Shown: positions 16,968 through 27,642, counted from the stretch's first letter. The stretch: DNA of 64,000 bases from Streptacidiphilus sp. 4-A2 (GCA_014284505.1 JAAFYY010000001.1:62001-126000), one strand, 5' to 3'. Translations and numbers: made by a program. Notes: a model not told the origin generated them from the letters alone.

Positions 16968-19182
16968 ACCCGCCCCCAGCCCGCCACTACTGGGCCGCCG
17001 ACCCGGCCACCGGCATCCGGCCCCCGGCGCCCGAGGCGCACCTGGAGGTACGCTGCCACCGCCGACTGCGCGGCCCGTACACCGGGGCGGCGCCCTGCTG
17101 CGCCGGATCGTGCCGGAACTGGCCGAGCGCGAGCCCGACCTGGTGACGGCACGGGCGACCGAGGTGCTCGCCCTCGCGCCCGACCTGGTGCCGCTGGTCC
17201 CCGACGCGCCGCAGACGCTGACCAACATCGCCAAGGGCGTGGAACGCACCCGCTTCTACCCGGCGGAGCGCACCCGGCGCCTCGCCCACGGGATCGCCGA
17301 GCTACTGACGGACTGGGCCCGCCTGCTGCACCCCGAAGGCGTGGTCGTCGCCTTCCGCGACCTGGCGCAGGCCGACCCCACGGACCGCGAGCTGGTGGCC
17401 GTGCTGCTGCGCCGCTGCGACCCGAAGCTACTGACCCTGATCGTGGAGACGGGCACCACGGAAACCGGCACCGTGCAGACGGACGCCGTGCAGACGGGGG
17501 CACTGTCGGCGACGCCCTGGAAGCCACCCTGGCCGGCTGTGCCGATCGTGTCGCCCGACCGGTCCGCTTCCGGCCGCGCCGCCGTCCGACGCCGACCTCG
17601 CCCAGCTGTTCGTCGACTCCGACGGCACCGCCGCCGACCCCGAACTGCGCCGCGCCTACGGCGCCCTGTCGGCGGACGAGCGGGCCCGGCGGCACAGCGC
17701 CCGCGCCGCCGAACTGGCCGCCCGCAACGAACCGGGCGTGCACCTCGGGGCCCTGCCCTACCATCTCGAACACGGCACGGACCCGGCCGGCACCGGTGCC
17801 GACGCCTGCGTCAAGGCCGCCGACGCCTGCTTCGACCTGGGCTACTACGAGGCCGTCATGGAGCTCGGGCTTGCGCGCACGGCGGCTCTTCGGCGACGCC
17901 CGACCCAGGAGCTACTGGACCGTGACCCATCGGATCGGCGCCTGCCTCTCCTATCTGGACGCGGCGAGCAGGCGTTCGAGTACTTCGCCGAACTCCGCGC
18001 CGGGAGCACCGAACCCGCAATCCATATGAACGTCTGCTATATGGTGGCGATGCTCCACACCCGCCACCTGCCGAAGCCCCTACAGGACCACGACGCCGCC
18101 CTGGCCTGGGTGAACACCGCGATCGCCCTCGCGGAGCGCGCGGATCCCCACCGGCGCACATTCACCGGAGCCTTCATGCGCAACGCGCGCGCTCTGGTCG
18201 ACCTGCACCGCGGCGATCTCGACGGCGCCCTGGCCCTGGTCAACCAGGGATCGCGATGACCGACGCGAACCTCGGGCCGGACGAGCAATTCCTGCACCGT
18301 TCCGTGCTGTTGTTCAACCGCGCGCAGATCCTCTCCACACAGGGCGGGCACCCCGCGCTGCGCGACTACGACGTGCTGATCAGCCGTGACCCGGACTACG
18401 GCGACTACTACTTCGAGCGGGCCGCCGTGCGCCGCGCGGCCGGCCTGCATGCGAGGCCCTCGCGGACTACGCCGAGGCGATCCGGCTCAGCCCGGCCTTC
18501 CACGAGCACACTTCAACCGGGCCGACTTCCTGCGGGAGCTGGGCCACGAGGAAGCCGCACTGCGGATCTGGACCGCGCCGTGGAACTTGAGCCCGACCAC
18601 CTGGACACGCTGGTCAACCGCGCGGACCTGCTGACGCGCTGGGCGAGAGCGAACAGGCCGCGGCGACATCGCAGCGGGCCTGGCACTGGACCGGTCAATG
18701 TGCACCTGCTGACCGCCCGGGCATCGCTGCTCGCCGACGCGGGAGACACCGAGGCGCGGAGGCCGGCTTCGCCGCGCCCTCCAGGCGGACCCGGAATTCA
18801 CGGCGGCCTGGGCCAACCGCGCCGTCCTGCGGTACTCGGCCGGCCGGCTGGCGGAAGCGGTGGACGACCTCGACCGGCGATCGGCGCTCGGTGACGACCC
18901 GTACTGCGGGCCAATCGCGCGCTCGCGCTACAGGATCTCGGCGACCACGACCGCGTGCTCACGGACCTCGACCTCGCCGTCCCCGCCCTGGGCGCCAGTC
19001 CCCGACCTGTTCTACCGGCGCGGGCTCAGCCGTCACGCCCTGGGAGACCTGGAGGGCGCCGGTCGGAACTGGCGCGCCCATCTGAGCGGGTACGCTCCGC
19101 CGAATCCTCCGTTCCGCACCAGATCGGGCAGCACGCCGCAGACCTCCTCGCGGACTGCGAGGCACCGGGGGCCACAGCATGA
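16964..19182 (+). CDS. TPR-repeat protein, multiply frameshifted
   Basis: Translationally coupled to the M50 protease by ATGA. The N-terminal 200 residues are a non-TPR region with H-R-R-L-R-G-P-Y-T-G, V-P-L-V-P-D-A-P-Q-T-L-T, E-R-T-R-F-Y and L-L-R-R-C-D-P-K-L-L-T-L. The rest consists of 34-residue TPR units with typical A-x-x-D-Y/A-E-A-I-R-L-S-P, A-V-E-L-E-P-D-H-L-D-T-L and Y-R-R-G-L-S-R-H-A-L-G-D signatures, ending in D-L-L-A-D-C-E-A-P. At least eight 1-base shifts scatter it over all three frames, so the clone sequence is unreliable or the gene is decaying. Reassembled length is about 735 residues. Likely a scaffold or regulator for the peptide system; it has no visible ATPase motif. Confidence 0.7.
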
Positions 19183-19292
19183 CCACGGCAGCCGCCGATC
19201 AGTGTCTGTCCGGGTCGGTCGGCGACGAGCCGCGCGATGCCGGAGCCTGGACGGGCCGTGACAGGGATCGTGAACCGTGGGGCGGGCCGTGA
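19179..19292 (+). CDS. Possible 37-residue ORF coupled to the TPR gene
   Basis: The TPR stop codon overlaps an ATG (ATGA at 19179-19182) that opens 37 codons ending just before the convergent gene. The product starts M-T-T-A-A-A-D-Q-C and is rich in Asp, Arg and Gly in its second half. The ATGA overlap repeats the arrangement between the two preceding genes, but no homology, no independent ribosome site and a non-distinct composition are seen, so this may be chance. Confidence 0.25.
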   Translation: MTTAAADQCLSGSVGDEPRDAGAWTGRDRDREPWGGP

Positions 19293-19304
19293 ACGGGGTT
19301 CAGG

Positions 19305-19763
19305 TCATTCAGCGAGTTCGAACCGCCCGGCGATCTCTTCGATGAGCGGCAGGTGCTCTTCCCAGGTGGCGCTGCCCATGCCGAGCACGAAGGCAGCGTT
19401 ACCGCGCACGGCGAAGTACTCCCGAGTGCGGTAGACGACCGCTCCTTGGCTGTTGCGGCGGGTGACGAAGTCCAGAGCCACCCCCGGCACTCCGGCGAAC
19501 TGGACCTCGAAGCGGGTGAAGCCGTCGTAGCCGTGAGCTTCCAGTTTCGCCTGGGCCTGGTCCGCGACCTGCGCCGCGGTCAGGTCCGTGGCGGGCACCT
19601 TGAAGACAATCAGGTTCCGACCCGGGCCACCGGTGGCCCGAAGGATCTCCGGCCCGTTTGCCGGAACGGGGGGCAGCGCTTCCCAGCCTGCGGGCACATA
19701 CAGGACCGCCCCATACGGGACGATCTTCAACGGGTGCCAGGCGGCATCGCTCACATCAGACAT
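19305..19763 (-). CDS. Conserved hypothetical protein, about 152 residues
   Basis: An intact small cytosolic protein. It opens with I-V-P-Y-G-A-V-L-Y-V-P-A-G-W, has an alternating beta/alpha pattern including L-I-V-F-K-V-P and V-A-L-D-F-V-T-R-R-N, and ends in E-H-L-P-L-I-E-E-I-A-G-R-F. This layout (a beta strand with V-P-A-G-W followed by helices and a closing I-x-x-I-x-x-R-F) resembles LpqN/DcrB or PsbP-like single-domain proteins, but without a lipobox (weak inference). It is convergent with the RiPP-like operon and divergent from the sigma-like gene. Confidence 0.65.
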   Translation of the reverse strand: MSDVSDAAWHPLKIVPYGAVLYVPAGWEALPPVPANGPEILRATGGPGRNLIVFKVPATDLTAAQVADQAQAKLEAHGYDGFTRFEVQFAGVPGVALDFVTRRNSQGAVVYRTREYFAVRGNAAFVLGMGSATWEEHLPLIEEIAGRFELAE

Positions 19764-19909
19764 ACGGCGACCTTCCGGAGTCGGGCGTTGACTTGGTCGC
19801 CAGGGGTGATACCGGCAACCGGCCGCGATGCGAACCTCGCATTCCTCGCCCGGCCCGGTATCCGTAGGAAGGCAAGCAGACAGGCACCGAGTCCCAGGAG
19901 ATCATCGCG

Positions 19910-20585
19910 GTGAGCAGCCACCAGCCCGGACCAGGCTCCTGCGAGCGTGACCGCCTCGTCGCCGGACATGCCTACCTCGTCGAGCGAGAGGCCGCCCGCT
20001 ACCGCACCTGGCACATCGACCGGGCGGACCTGCGCCAGGCCGGCATCCTGGGACTGCTGATCGCGGCGGCACGCTTCGACCCCGAGCGGGCTGTGCCGTT
20101 CGGGCCTACGCACACACCTGGGTGCGCAAGGAAATCCAGCGAGCCATCTCCCAGCAGGAGTTCCCCGCCGTCCTTCCCCCCGACCTCATCGGCCGCACGG
20201 TCGCTCTGCGCCGCGCCTCGCCGAGAATGCCGACAGCCTGAACCTGGCCGCTGCCGCGCTGGGCATCTCACCGACGACCGTCTCAGCGCTCCACCGGCAA
20301 CTCCACACCACAGCCACCGAGGACGACGAGGAACTGCCTGCCCCCGGCTACACCCTCACCAGTCCCGAACACGCCGCCATCGCACAGGATTTCACGGCCG
20401 CAGTCCGCGCTGCCCTGGCCCGCATGGACCCACGCCAAGCCGACGCGCTCATCCTGCGCTACGGCCTCGACGACGGACCGGAACGGTCATTCCGTCAGAT
20501 CGGCCGTCACCTCGGCGTCTCCGACCACACCGCCCGCAACCTCGTCGACCGCGCCCAGACCCAGCTGCAGCGCCTCATCACCTGA
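19910..20585 (+). CDS. Sigma-70-like factor, frameshifted
   Basis: Reassembled from three frames, the product of about 225 residues has a sigma region 2 (A-D-L-R-Q-A-G-I-L-G-L-L-I-A-A-A-R-F-D then A-Y-A-H-T-W-V-R-K-E-I-Q-R-A-I) and a C-terminal region 4 (A-L-I-L-R-Y-G-L-D-D, then S-F-R-Q-I-G-R-H-L-G-V-S-D-H-T-A-R-N). This is the compact build of group 3/4-like sigma factors. Start GTG 19910 has AGGAG 9 nt upstream. Frames shift near 20100 and near 20215. No anti-sigma gene is adjacent; targets unknown. Confidence 0.7.
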
Positions 20586-20643
20586 CGCGACCCCGCCACC
20601 CAGCCGCCTGTGCCCTCGAACCCGACCCCTTGGCATCAATCAT

Positions 20644-20909
20644 CTAGTTGATGCCGGCGACCGTGGCCTCGTCCGCGACCTCCCACCATGCGATCATGTG
20701 CAGGATCTCCTGGAATGCCATGGCGATGTTCCATCCGGTGACCGGCTGAGCGGCGGCGGTCTCGGCAAGAAGGCGTCGGGCGTGCTGAGACGGGCGCCGC
20801 CCGGCGGGCACGACGCGATGTTCGCGCGGGGCACGGATGGGTCGTCAGCGATAGGGTCCTCGATGCGGTAGGCCTGGTGGACGTCCACCGCACCGTTGCC
20901 CACGGGCAC
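20644..20909 (-). CDS. Small hypothetical protein, frameshifted
   Basis: The start (ATG 20909, M-P-V-G-N-G-A-V-D-V-H-Q-A-Y) and the end (W-N-I-A-M-A-F-Q-E-I-L-H-M-I-A-W-W-E) read as ordinary protein, but lie in different frames with a shift near 20770. The reassembled product is about 88 residues with a helical, Trp/Met-rich C-terminus. It is divergent from the alpha/beta hydrolase. No family recognised. Confidence 0.35.
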
Positions 20910-20927
20910 CTCAAGTCAGGAGCTCAC

Positions 20928-21874
20928 ATGTCCGACACCTTCTCGTCGACCGAGGCCCACGACCACGGGATGCTGGACACCGGTGACGGCAATCTCGTCC
21001 ACTGGAGGTGCGCGGGAACCCGGACGGCAAACCGGCGCTCATCGTCCACGGCGGGCCCGGTGGCGGCAGTCCTCCGGTACCCCCAAGTTGTTCGACCCGG
21101 AGCGCTACCGAATCATCCTGTTCGATCAACGCGGCTGTAGACGCAGCACCCCGCACGCGAGTGATCCCGCCACCGACATGTCGCTCAACACGACCGGGCA
21201 TCTGCTGCGCGACATGGAGCAGTTGCGTGTGCATCTCGGGGTGGAGCGGTGGCTGGTCTTCGGCGGGTCGTGGGGATCGGCGCTGTCGGTCGCCTATGCC
21301 GAGCGCAATCCCGAGCGGGTGTCGGAGATGGTGCTGCCCGCGTTCTGGCTGATGGGTCGCGCGGAGGTCGACTGGCTCTACCGTGGCGGGTCGCGCGGGC
21401 TCTTCCGAGGAGTGGGAGCGGTCAGGGGTGGCGTGCCCGAGTGCCAGGACGGTGGTGACCGGCCGCTGCCTACGTCCGGCTCCTGGACACCACGATGTGC
21501 ACGTGCGTTCGAGCCCTGAACTGGGCCGCCTGGGAGGATGCCGTGCTCTCGCTGGAGCCGAACGGCAGACCGGCTCCCTCAGCGACCGCGCCTCGGCCGA
21601 AGTCATCGCCTTCGCGCGATCTGCGCCCACTACGCGCCAACAACGGGTGGTTGGAGGAGGGCGCGCTGCTTCGCGGGTCGGGCACCTGGCCGGAATTCCA
21701 GCCGTGATCGTCCATGGACGGCTCGATCTGAGCTGCCCCTTCGACGCCGCCTGGCAGTTCGCCCAGGCCTGGCCGGGTGCGGAACTGGCGGCCTTCGACG
21801 ACGCCGGCCACAAGGGCAGCCCGGCGATGCACGAGCACGTGCGCCGCACGGTGGCGCGATTCGCAGGGCTGTGA
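20928..21874 (+). CDS. Alpha/beta hydrolase, proline-iminopeptidase type, frameshifted
   Basis: The fragments line up along the proline iminopeptidase family (cleavage of N-terminal Pro from peptides): oxyanion H-G-G-P-G-G-G, F-D-Q-R-G-C-R-R-S, the nucleophile elbow G-G-S-W-G-S-A-L, a cap with N-W-A-A-W-E, then V-I-V-H-G-R-L-D with the acid residue and D-A-G-H near the C-terminus for the catalytic His. AGGAG lies 6 nt before ATG 20928. At least four frame changes occur (about 21005, 21075, 21395, 21600-21680), so the sequence as given cannot yield a full enzyme. Since every catalytic motif survives, base-calling error is the likely cause. Confidence 0.75.
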
Positions 21875-22124
21875 CAAGAGCGAGGACGGGCGGGCAGGCC
21901 GGGTCGTAGGTGGGCGCGCACCAGGAGGCCGTCGGCCGGGCTGGTCGGCGGGCGGCCTTGTCGGTGGCGGGGCTTGCCCCGACGGGGCCTGTCTGCGACC
22001 GGGCAGACCCCCGGCACGCGACACTGCCCGTTCGGGCCGCCCACACTGCCCGTCCGTACCTGGTGCTGCCACCACCGAATGCGGTAAGCAGGAGGAATTG
22101 GCACCCGGCGCGGGAAGAGGCCCC

Positions 22125-24433
22125 TTGCACGCCCAGCACAGCAGTAAGAGTCCAGCACGTTCGAGAACGACACACCGCGGCCCGGAGACCCGCTCCCGCG
22201 TCGCCGTCATTGGCACTGCCCGGGCTCCAGCACCTCACCGGCAACCCGCCGCTGCACCTGCAGCGCAGCGTCGGCAACGCGGCCGTCCTCCAGTTGCTGC
22301 ACCAGGCCGGACACACCCCGGCGCAGGAACAGGAGCAGGAGCAGCACCAGCACGGTGGCGGCTGTGGACACCAGCCGGCCGGGCAGGCCCCGGTTCAGCG
22401 CGCCGCGGTCCACGACGTCCTGCGCGCGCCCGGACGGCCACTGGACGACAGCACCCGCGGCGACATGGAGGCCCGGCTCGGCGCCGACCTGTCCGATGTC
22501 CGGATCCACACCGGCCGGGCCGCCCAGGACTCCGCTGCCGGGATCGGCGCCCCGCGCCTACACCTCGGGCAGCCATGTGGTCATCGGCGACGGCGGAGGC
22601 GACCGGCACACGCTGGCACACGAGCTGACCCACGTCATCCAGCAGCGGCGCGGCCGGTGGCACCGCGACGGTTCGGGGCTGAGCCTGAGCGACCCCGGCG
22701 ACCGGTTCGAGCGCGAAGCCGAGGCAACGCCACCCGGGTGCTGGCCGGACCCGCCCCACGACCGCGCACCGCGCAGCCGCGGCACCAACGCGGAGGCCGG
22801 CGGACCCTGCAGCGTGCGCTGATCGTCGACGGTCACAACTACACGGACCAGTACACCCAGCACGCGGCAGGCCTGGCCGACGACAGCCAGCGATCGCCGC
22901 CTGGACTCCGCGGTCCAGTACATCTTCAAGCAGATCGATTCAAGATCGTGACCGACTTCTCCCCGCGGAGCAGGCCGGCTTCCACAAGGAGCGCAACCGG
23001 ATCGAGTGGCAGCTGAAGAAGGCATTCGTGGCACCGGTCGGATTGAAGGACCGCACGCGGTCCTGAAGGGCGATGTCGGCAAACATCCCGATTTCGGGCG
23101 AAGAACCACGACATCAAGTCAACGACGTGGTGGAGCTGGCGCGCGGGCTGATGGGCTGGGTCAACGCCAAGGACAAGCGCCGGCAGGAGAAGGCGATGGC
23201 GGAGGGTGTCAAGAAGAGCCCGGACATCGACGTCTACCTCAACTCCCTGCTGCTGCGCGTCGCCTCCGCCGCCGACGCGCACAAGGCAAAGCTCACCCCG
23301 CAGCAGCAGGCCGCGATGGAGCACGAGCTCACCACCGGAATGGCCACCTGCTCTCGCAGCCGGTGCTGGAGGACCCGGTCACCAAGGCACGATCACGGAC
23401 CCCGTGACCGGTGCCCCGGTCCACGATCCACAGAGGCCGGCAAGCCCTCGGCGCCTACCTCACCTACTTCAACCCCGCCCTCACCCAAGTTCCAGCCGGG
23501 TGCGCCTCTCGCCATCTGGCCACGAACCTGCCCGGTGCGGGCGGCGGAATCCAGGCGGTCCTGCGTGCGCCGGAGAGCCACGGCTTCCGCACAAGATCAT
23601 GGTCCTGCACGACCTGATGGAGTACTCGGCGAGGCCCGGCACTTCCCGCCCACCCAGGGAACCGACCAGATGCCCGCGCTCACCCAGACGACACCTTGGA
23701 GCACAGCGGCTCGACGCCTCCGGCGCCCGCGTCAAGGTCACGACCGCGGTCAGAACCCCGTCCGCCAGCCCGGCGGCAAGGTCAAGGAGCACCCCTCCAC
23801 CAGGAACGAGAACTCCGACACCACGAAGTTCGCACGCGCCCACCAGGCACCGGTCTGGGCCGGCCAGTCCTACACCGCCGCCCGCATGTTCAAACTCGCC
23901 AAGCAGGTCGGCGGAACGCCCCGCGAGATCGCCGCCGTGGCCTGGGGCATCTTCGGCCTTCTGGCGCACCGACTTCGACCACACCACCGCATTCGCCTAC
24001 CACACCCTGCACGAAGTCATGGACATCGCACAGAACTTCGGCGTGCCCTACGACATCACCAAGCCCACCGCCGGACAGCCCGACGTCATGCTCGCAACCC
24101 TCCGGACCAACCTCGACCAGCTCCACACCAGCCTCCAGACCAGCGGCACCCAGCTCACCGCCAGGATCCAGGGCATGCAGCTGCTCCAGAACGACACCAC
24201 CCGCATGTGGACGGACGCCGAAGACCGCGCACTGTCCACCGCCGCGGACATCGTCGCCGAACTGGCACAGGTTGCCCAGGCCGTCGCCGCCCTGCGTGCC
24301 CGGGTCGCTTCCAACCCGCCGGCCGCGACCTCACCCTCCTCGTCCAGGACGTCCAAAAGGGCCTGGACCAAGCCCCGACCAACTCAAGGCCCTCGAAGAC
24401 CGATTCGCCGCAGAATGCCTGATCAACCCATGA
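22125..24433 (+). CDS. DUF4157 metalloprotease-like protein, multiply frameshifted
   Basis: The N-terminal region has the DUF4157 signature seen beside phage-tail-like and secreted effector systems: L-Q-R-S-V-G-N-A-A-V, then L-G-A-D-L-S-D-V-R-I-H-T-G, G-S-H-V-V-I-G and the zinc motif H-E-L-T-H-V-I-Q-Q-R. Between them is an unusual Gln/Glu/His stretch ending H-Q-H-G-G-G-C-G-H that could bind metal. The remaining 500 residues are helical with no family I know, ending in A-L-E-D-R-F-A-A-E-C. Start is uncertain (TTG 22125 suggested). At least nine frameshifts are seen between 22230 and 24400. No contractile-injection genes are next to it, so its partner system is not in view. Confidence 0.65.
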
Positions 24434-24465
24434 CCCAGGCGGAGTACCAGCCATAGCCACAGCCG

Positions 24466-24499
24466 TGGCGCGGGCCGCCCGAAAGGGCAGCCCGCGCCA
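24466..24499 (+). terminator. GC-rich hairpin after the DUF4157 gene
   Basis: TGGCGCGGGCCGCCC (24466-24480) pairs with GGGCAGCCCGCGCCA (24485-24499) around a GAAA tetraloop, 14 of 15 positions complementary. It lies 33 nt after the DUF4157 stop and is a good terminator candidate. From here to 24719 no gene is seen. Confidence 0.65.
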
Positions 24500-24719
24500 G
24501 GCAACTGCTGAGGCTTGGCGGTGGCCGATCACTTGATGTGCCCTGGGAGGTACGACATCGACGTCACCGTCACTGTCGACGCGGTCGGCGAGCGGCGGGC
24601 AACCGGTCGGCATGCCACCGCCCCCGCCACGACCCAGCGCGCACGGTCGACGGGCGAGGCGTCGACGTGATTCCGCCTTTCAGGGCCCGGACATGCGGCC
24701 GGCCCACGGCGTAGTCCGT

Positions 24720-25162
24720 TCAGGCCAGTGTTTTGAACATGTGAATGTCTTCGGCCCCGCCGGGAATGCCCAGCGTCCGGCCGGTCTCCAGGTAACCATG
24801 CTTCTGGTAGAACCCCGGTGCCTGGAATGTGAACGACGAAACGCACACCCGGTCGCACCCGCGCCGACGCGCCTCCTCCTCGGCGGCTGCCAGGATTTTC
24901 GCGCCCCAACCGTCCTTGCGACTGTCCTCGCGGACCCAGAGCATGCTGATCCCGCACAGCCCGGCCCACGTCCAAGCAGTCAGGCCACCGATGACGGCGC
25001 CGTCGGCGCCAGTGACCTTGACCGAAAACTGGCTCTGATCCTCCTTGGAGGTACCGGTCGCGGCGAAGTTGTACTCGTCCAGGCCCGCGACCAGGATGTC
25101 GGCGAGCTCGGCGTCCCGCCCCCGAAGCTCAGCGTCGCGGACACCTGAAGATCATCAGTCAT
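24720..25162 (-). CDS. GNAT acetyltransferase, frameshifted
   Basis: Two frames join into a 147-residue GNAT. The N-terminal piece (ATG 25162, M-T-D-D-L-Q-V) leads to V-T-G-A-D-G-A-V-I-G-G-L-T-A-W; the C-terminal piece has S-M-L-W-V-R-E-D-S-R-K-D-G-W-G-A-K-I-L as the acetyl-CoA loop (a variant of Q/RxxGxG/A) and ends F-Y-Q-K-H-G-Y-L-E-T-G-R-T. This matches small phosphinothricin/aminoglycoside-type GNAT proteins of unknown substrate. The shift lies near 24950-25110. Single gene; no operator seen. Confidence 0.7.
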
Positions 25163-25310
25163 GCAGGCAGTCTGCCACGAACGCCGACGAGGCCAAGAGC
25201 GCACTGCTTTCGGATTGAGGTGCTGATCAACCCATCTGCACCTGCCCGACGACCCGGCCGAGGCGCCGGCCGACCTCGCGCGACTGGCAGGCTGGTACGT
25301 ACGGGAAGAG

Positions 25311-26240
25311 GTGCACCGGCCATGGGAGAGCAGTGATCAGCAAGGTATCGCCGCCGGCCTGGCGGGCTACCGGGCTTTTCTGGGGCCAGGGAGTCGCGGC
25401 CCTGGAGTGGTCGGCTCCCGCGGTGGCACCTCCAGGACGAGCCCGCTGAACATCGGCGCTGACCTGGCGTTCACCACCGGGTCAGACCGGTGCTGCATCG
25501 GAGTGCGGCGCTCGGACGCCGCCGCGGCTGCCCCTGTCGGCGGCGATCGCCCCGGCCGCCCGCGCTGCCCAGTGCCCGGCCTGCCAGGCGGCGGACCGCG
25601 CCGACTCCATCGCCGCCGACACCCGACTGCACGACCCCCGCCCCTTCGCGGTCTACCTCGCTCACCACGGCTGCGCGGTCAAGGTCGGCATCACCGCCGT
25701 CGAACGCGGCAACGCCCGGCTGCTGGAGCAGGGGGCGCTGGCCTCCACCATCATCTCCACCGGCGCCCTGACTGCTGCCCGGCGGGCCGAGAACCTGCTC
25801 GGCACCGCTCTGGGCCTGCCCGACCGGATGAGCGCGACACGCAAACGCGAGGCCCGCACCCACCCGGCAGCGCCGCCGAACGCGCCGCCGACCTGCTCAC
25901 CACCGCGGAACGCGTGCACCAGCTGGTCTGGCCGCAGGGACAGGAACGCTGCGAGACCCAGGTGACGGATCACGCCGCCGCCTACGGCCTGCCCGCCGAG
26001 GGGCTGCGGCCGGACGCCGCGCTGCTGCCGCTCGCCCCCGGAGATGTGATCAGCGGACAGATCGCCTGCCGGATCGGCACCGACCTCTACCTGGGCACGG
26101 CCCCGGGTCTGGTGCTGCTGGACACCCGGCTGCTGGCCGGCTGGGCACTGGGCCGCGCCGAACCCGGGACGAAACCGACCGCCTCCCTCGAACCTCTCGC
26201 GCTGCCCGGCCGCCAGGAGGAGCCAGATGCCCTCTTCTGA
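25311..26240 (+). CDS. DUF2797 protein, frameshifted
   Basis: The core matches DUF2797: A-L-E-W-S-A-P near the start, L-A-F-T-T-G-S-D-R, C-I-G-V-R, C-P-A-C-Q, D-T-R-L-x-D-P-R-P-F-A-V-Y-L-A-x-H-G, V-K-V-G-I-T-A-V-E-R-G-N-A-R-L-L-E-Q-G-A, then A-A-R-R-A-E-N-L-L. The Y-L / K-V-G-I pair recalls the GIY-YIG fold, though nuclease activity is not established. Frames change near 25370, 25480-25540 and 25850. The start is unsure; an in-frame extension back to about 25225 lacks a start codon. Biological role unknown. Confidence 0.7.
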   Translation: MHRPWESSDQQGIAAGLAGYRAFLGPGSRGPGVVGSRGGTSRTSPLNIGADLAFTTGSDRCCIGVRRSDAAAAAPVGGDRPGRPRCPVPGLPGGGPRRLHRRRHPTARPPPLRGLPRSPRLRGQGRHHRRRTRQRPAAGAGGAGLHHHLHRRPDCCPAGREPARHRSGPARPDERDTQTRGPHPPGSAAERAADLLTTAERVHQLVWPQGQERCETQVTDHAAAYGLPAEGLRPDAALLPLAPGDVISGQIACRIGTDLYLGTAPGLVLLDTRLLAGWALGRAEPGTKPTASLEPLALPGRQEEPDALF

Positions 26241-26313
26241 CCCGTCCAGCACGTCGCCGGCCCGCAGCCCGGCGGGCCCGGGGCCGGATGCTGCTGTGGT
26301 CGGATTGCCGTGG

Positions 26314-27347
26314 TCAGGGGCGGATGACGACCTTCAGAGCCTCTCGGTCGTTCATCAGCCGGTAGCCCTCGGCGACGTCGTCCAGGGCCACGGTGCGGTC
26401 GAAGACCCGGCCGGGGTGGATCTCGCCGTTCAGGATGTGCGGCAGGAGTTCGTCGATGTAGGCGCGGGAGGGTGCGACGCCGCCGGTGAGGGTGATGTTG
26501 CGCAGGAACTCGGGGAACCCGAACGGGACCTCGGGGTACTGCGGGGCTCCGACCCGGCTGATGGTGCCGCCGTCGCGGACCACGCCCGCGGCCTGGACCA
26601 GGGCGTCCTTGAGACCGACGCATTCCAGCACCCGTTCGGTGCCGAAGCCGCCGGTCAGTTCGCGGACGGCGGCGGCGCCGTCCTGGCCACGGCCGGCGAC
26701 CACGTCGGTGGCGCCGAACTCGCGGCCCAGGTCGGTGCGCCGGGCGTGGCGGCCCATCAGGATGATCCGCTCGGCGCCGAGCAGCTTGGCTGAGATGACC
26801 GCGGACAGGCCCACCGCGCCGTCGCCGATGACGGTAACGCTGTCACCGGCCTTCACCCGGCGGTGCGGGCGGCGTGGTAGCCGGTGCAGAGCACATCGGA
26901 GAGGGTGAGCAGGTCCGGCAGCAGCTCGGAGTCCTCGCCGACCGGGAGCCTGACCAGGGTGCCGTCGGCCCAGGGGATTCGGGCGGCCTCGCCCTGGCCG
27001 CCGTCGACCCCGCCGACGCCCCAGAGGCCGCCGTGGACGCAGGAGGTCGTCAGGCCCCGTCGGCAGTGCTCGCAGGTGCCGTCCGAGTAGGTGAACGGGA
27101 CCACGACCAGGTCGCCTGCCTTGACGCTCTTCACCTCGGCGCCGGTCCCCTCGACCACGCCGATGAACTCGTGGCCCATGTGGCGGGGGTTGTCCGTGAG
27201 CGGCTGGGACTTGTAGGGCCACAGGTCGCTGCCGCAGACGCAGCCGGCCACGATGCGGATGACGGCGTCGGTGGGCTGCTGGATCCTGGGGTCTGCGACG
27301 TCTTCGACACGGACGTCGCCGGCCTGGTAGAGCAGAGTTGCGCGCAT
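26314..27347 (-). CDS. Zinc-dependent alcohol dehydrogenase, frameshifted
   Basis: A medium-chain alcohol dehydrogenase of about 345 residues. The N-terminal frame has the catalytic zinc site C-V-C-G-S-D-L-W and G-H-E-F-I-G-V-V, and a structural-zinc-like region D-G-T-C-E-H-C-R-R-G-L. The C-terminal frame has the NAD(P) motif V-I-G-D-G-A-V-G-L. The break is at about 26855-26862, between A-A-R-T-A-G and V-K-A-G-D-S-V; the two halves abut exactly, so one indel explains it. It is divergent from an XRE/MmyB-type regulator, a common Streptomyces pairing that suggests substrate-induced expression. Confidence 0.82.
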
Positions 27348-27483
27348 GGTGATGCCTGTCCTTCGATGCGTTCGGGTGGGGTTCCAGGCGCCGGAGAGCC
27401 GGGCGGCGCCGGTCAGCGAGTCGGGGTTCGCGGCGTTCAGGCGGCGTTCAGCAGGTGGCGGCCGTCGTACGGTTCCCGGCCGG

Positions 27484-27506
27484 GGAGCGGATCAGTGATC
27501 TGCTCC
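27484..27506. promoter_or_regulatory. Imperfect palindrome upstream of the XRE regulator
   Basis: GGAGCGGATC-agt-GATCTGCTCC: 9 of 10 positions of the arms are complementary. It lies in the gap between the divergent dehydrogenase and XRE genes (27348-27642) and may be the regulator's operator. The rest of the gap shows no gene. Confidence 0.35.
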
Positions 27507-27642
27507 CTGTCTCAACCTGTATCAACCGTGCCCGGTGCGGCGGCCACGCGGCAGGGCGGCCTCTTCCCGGGAGTACCGAAGGGGTCTGGCACGGCCCCCC
27601 TCGCCTGCGGCGCGTGCCTCGCGCGCGGGCCACACTGGTGCC

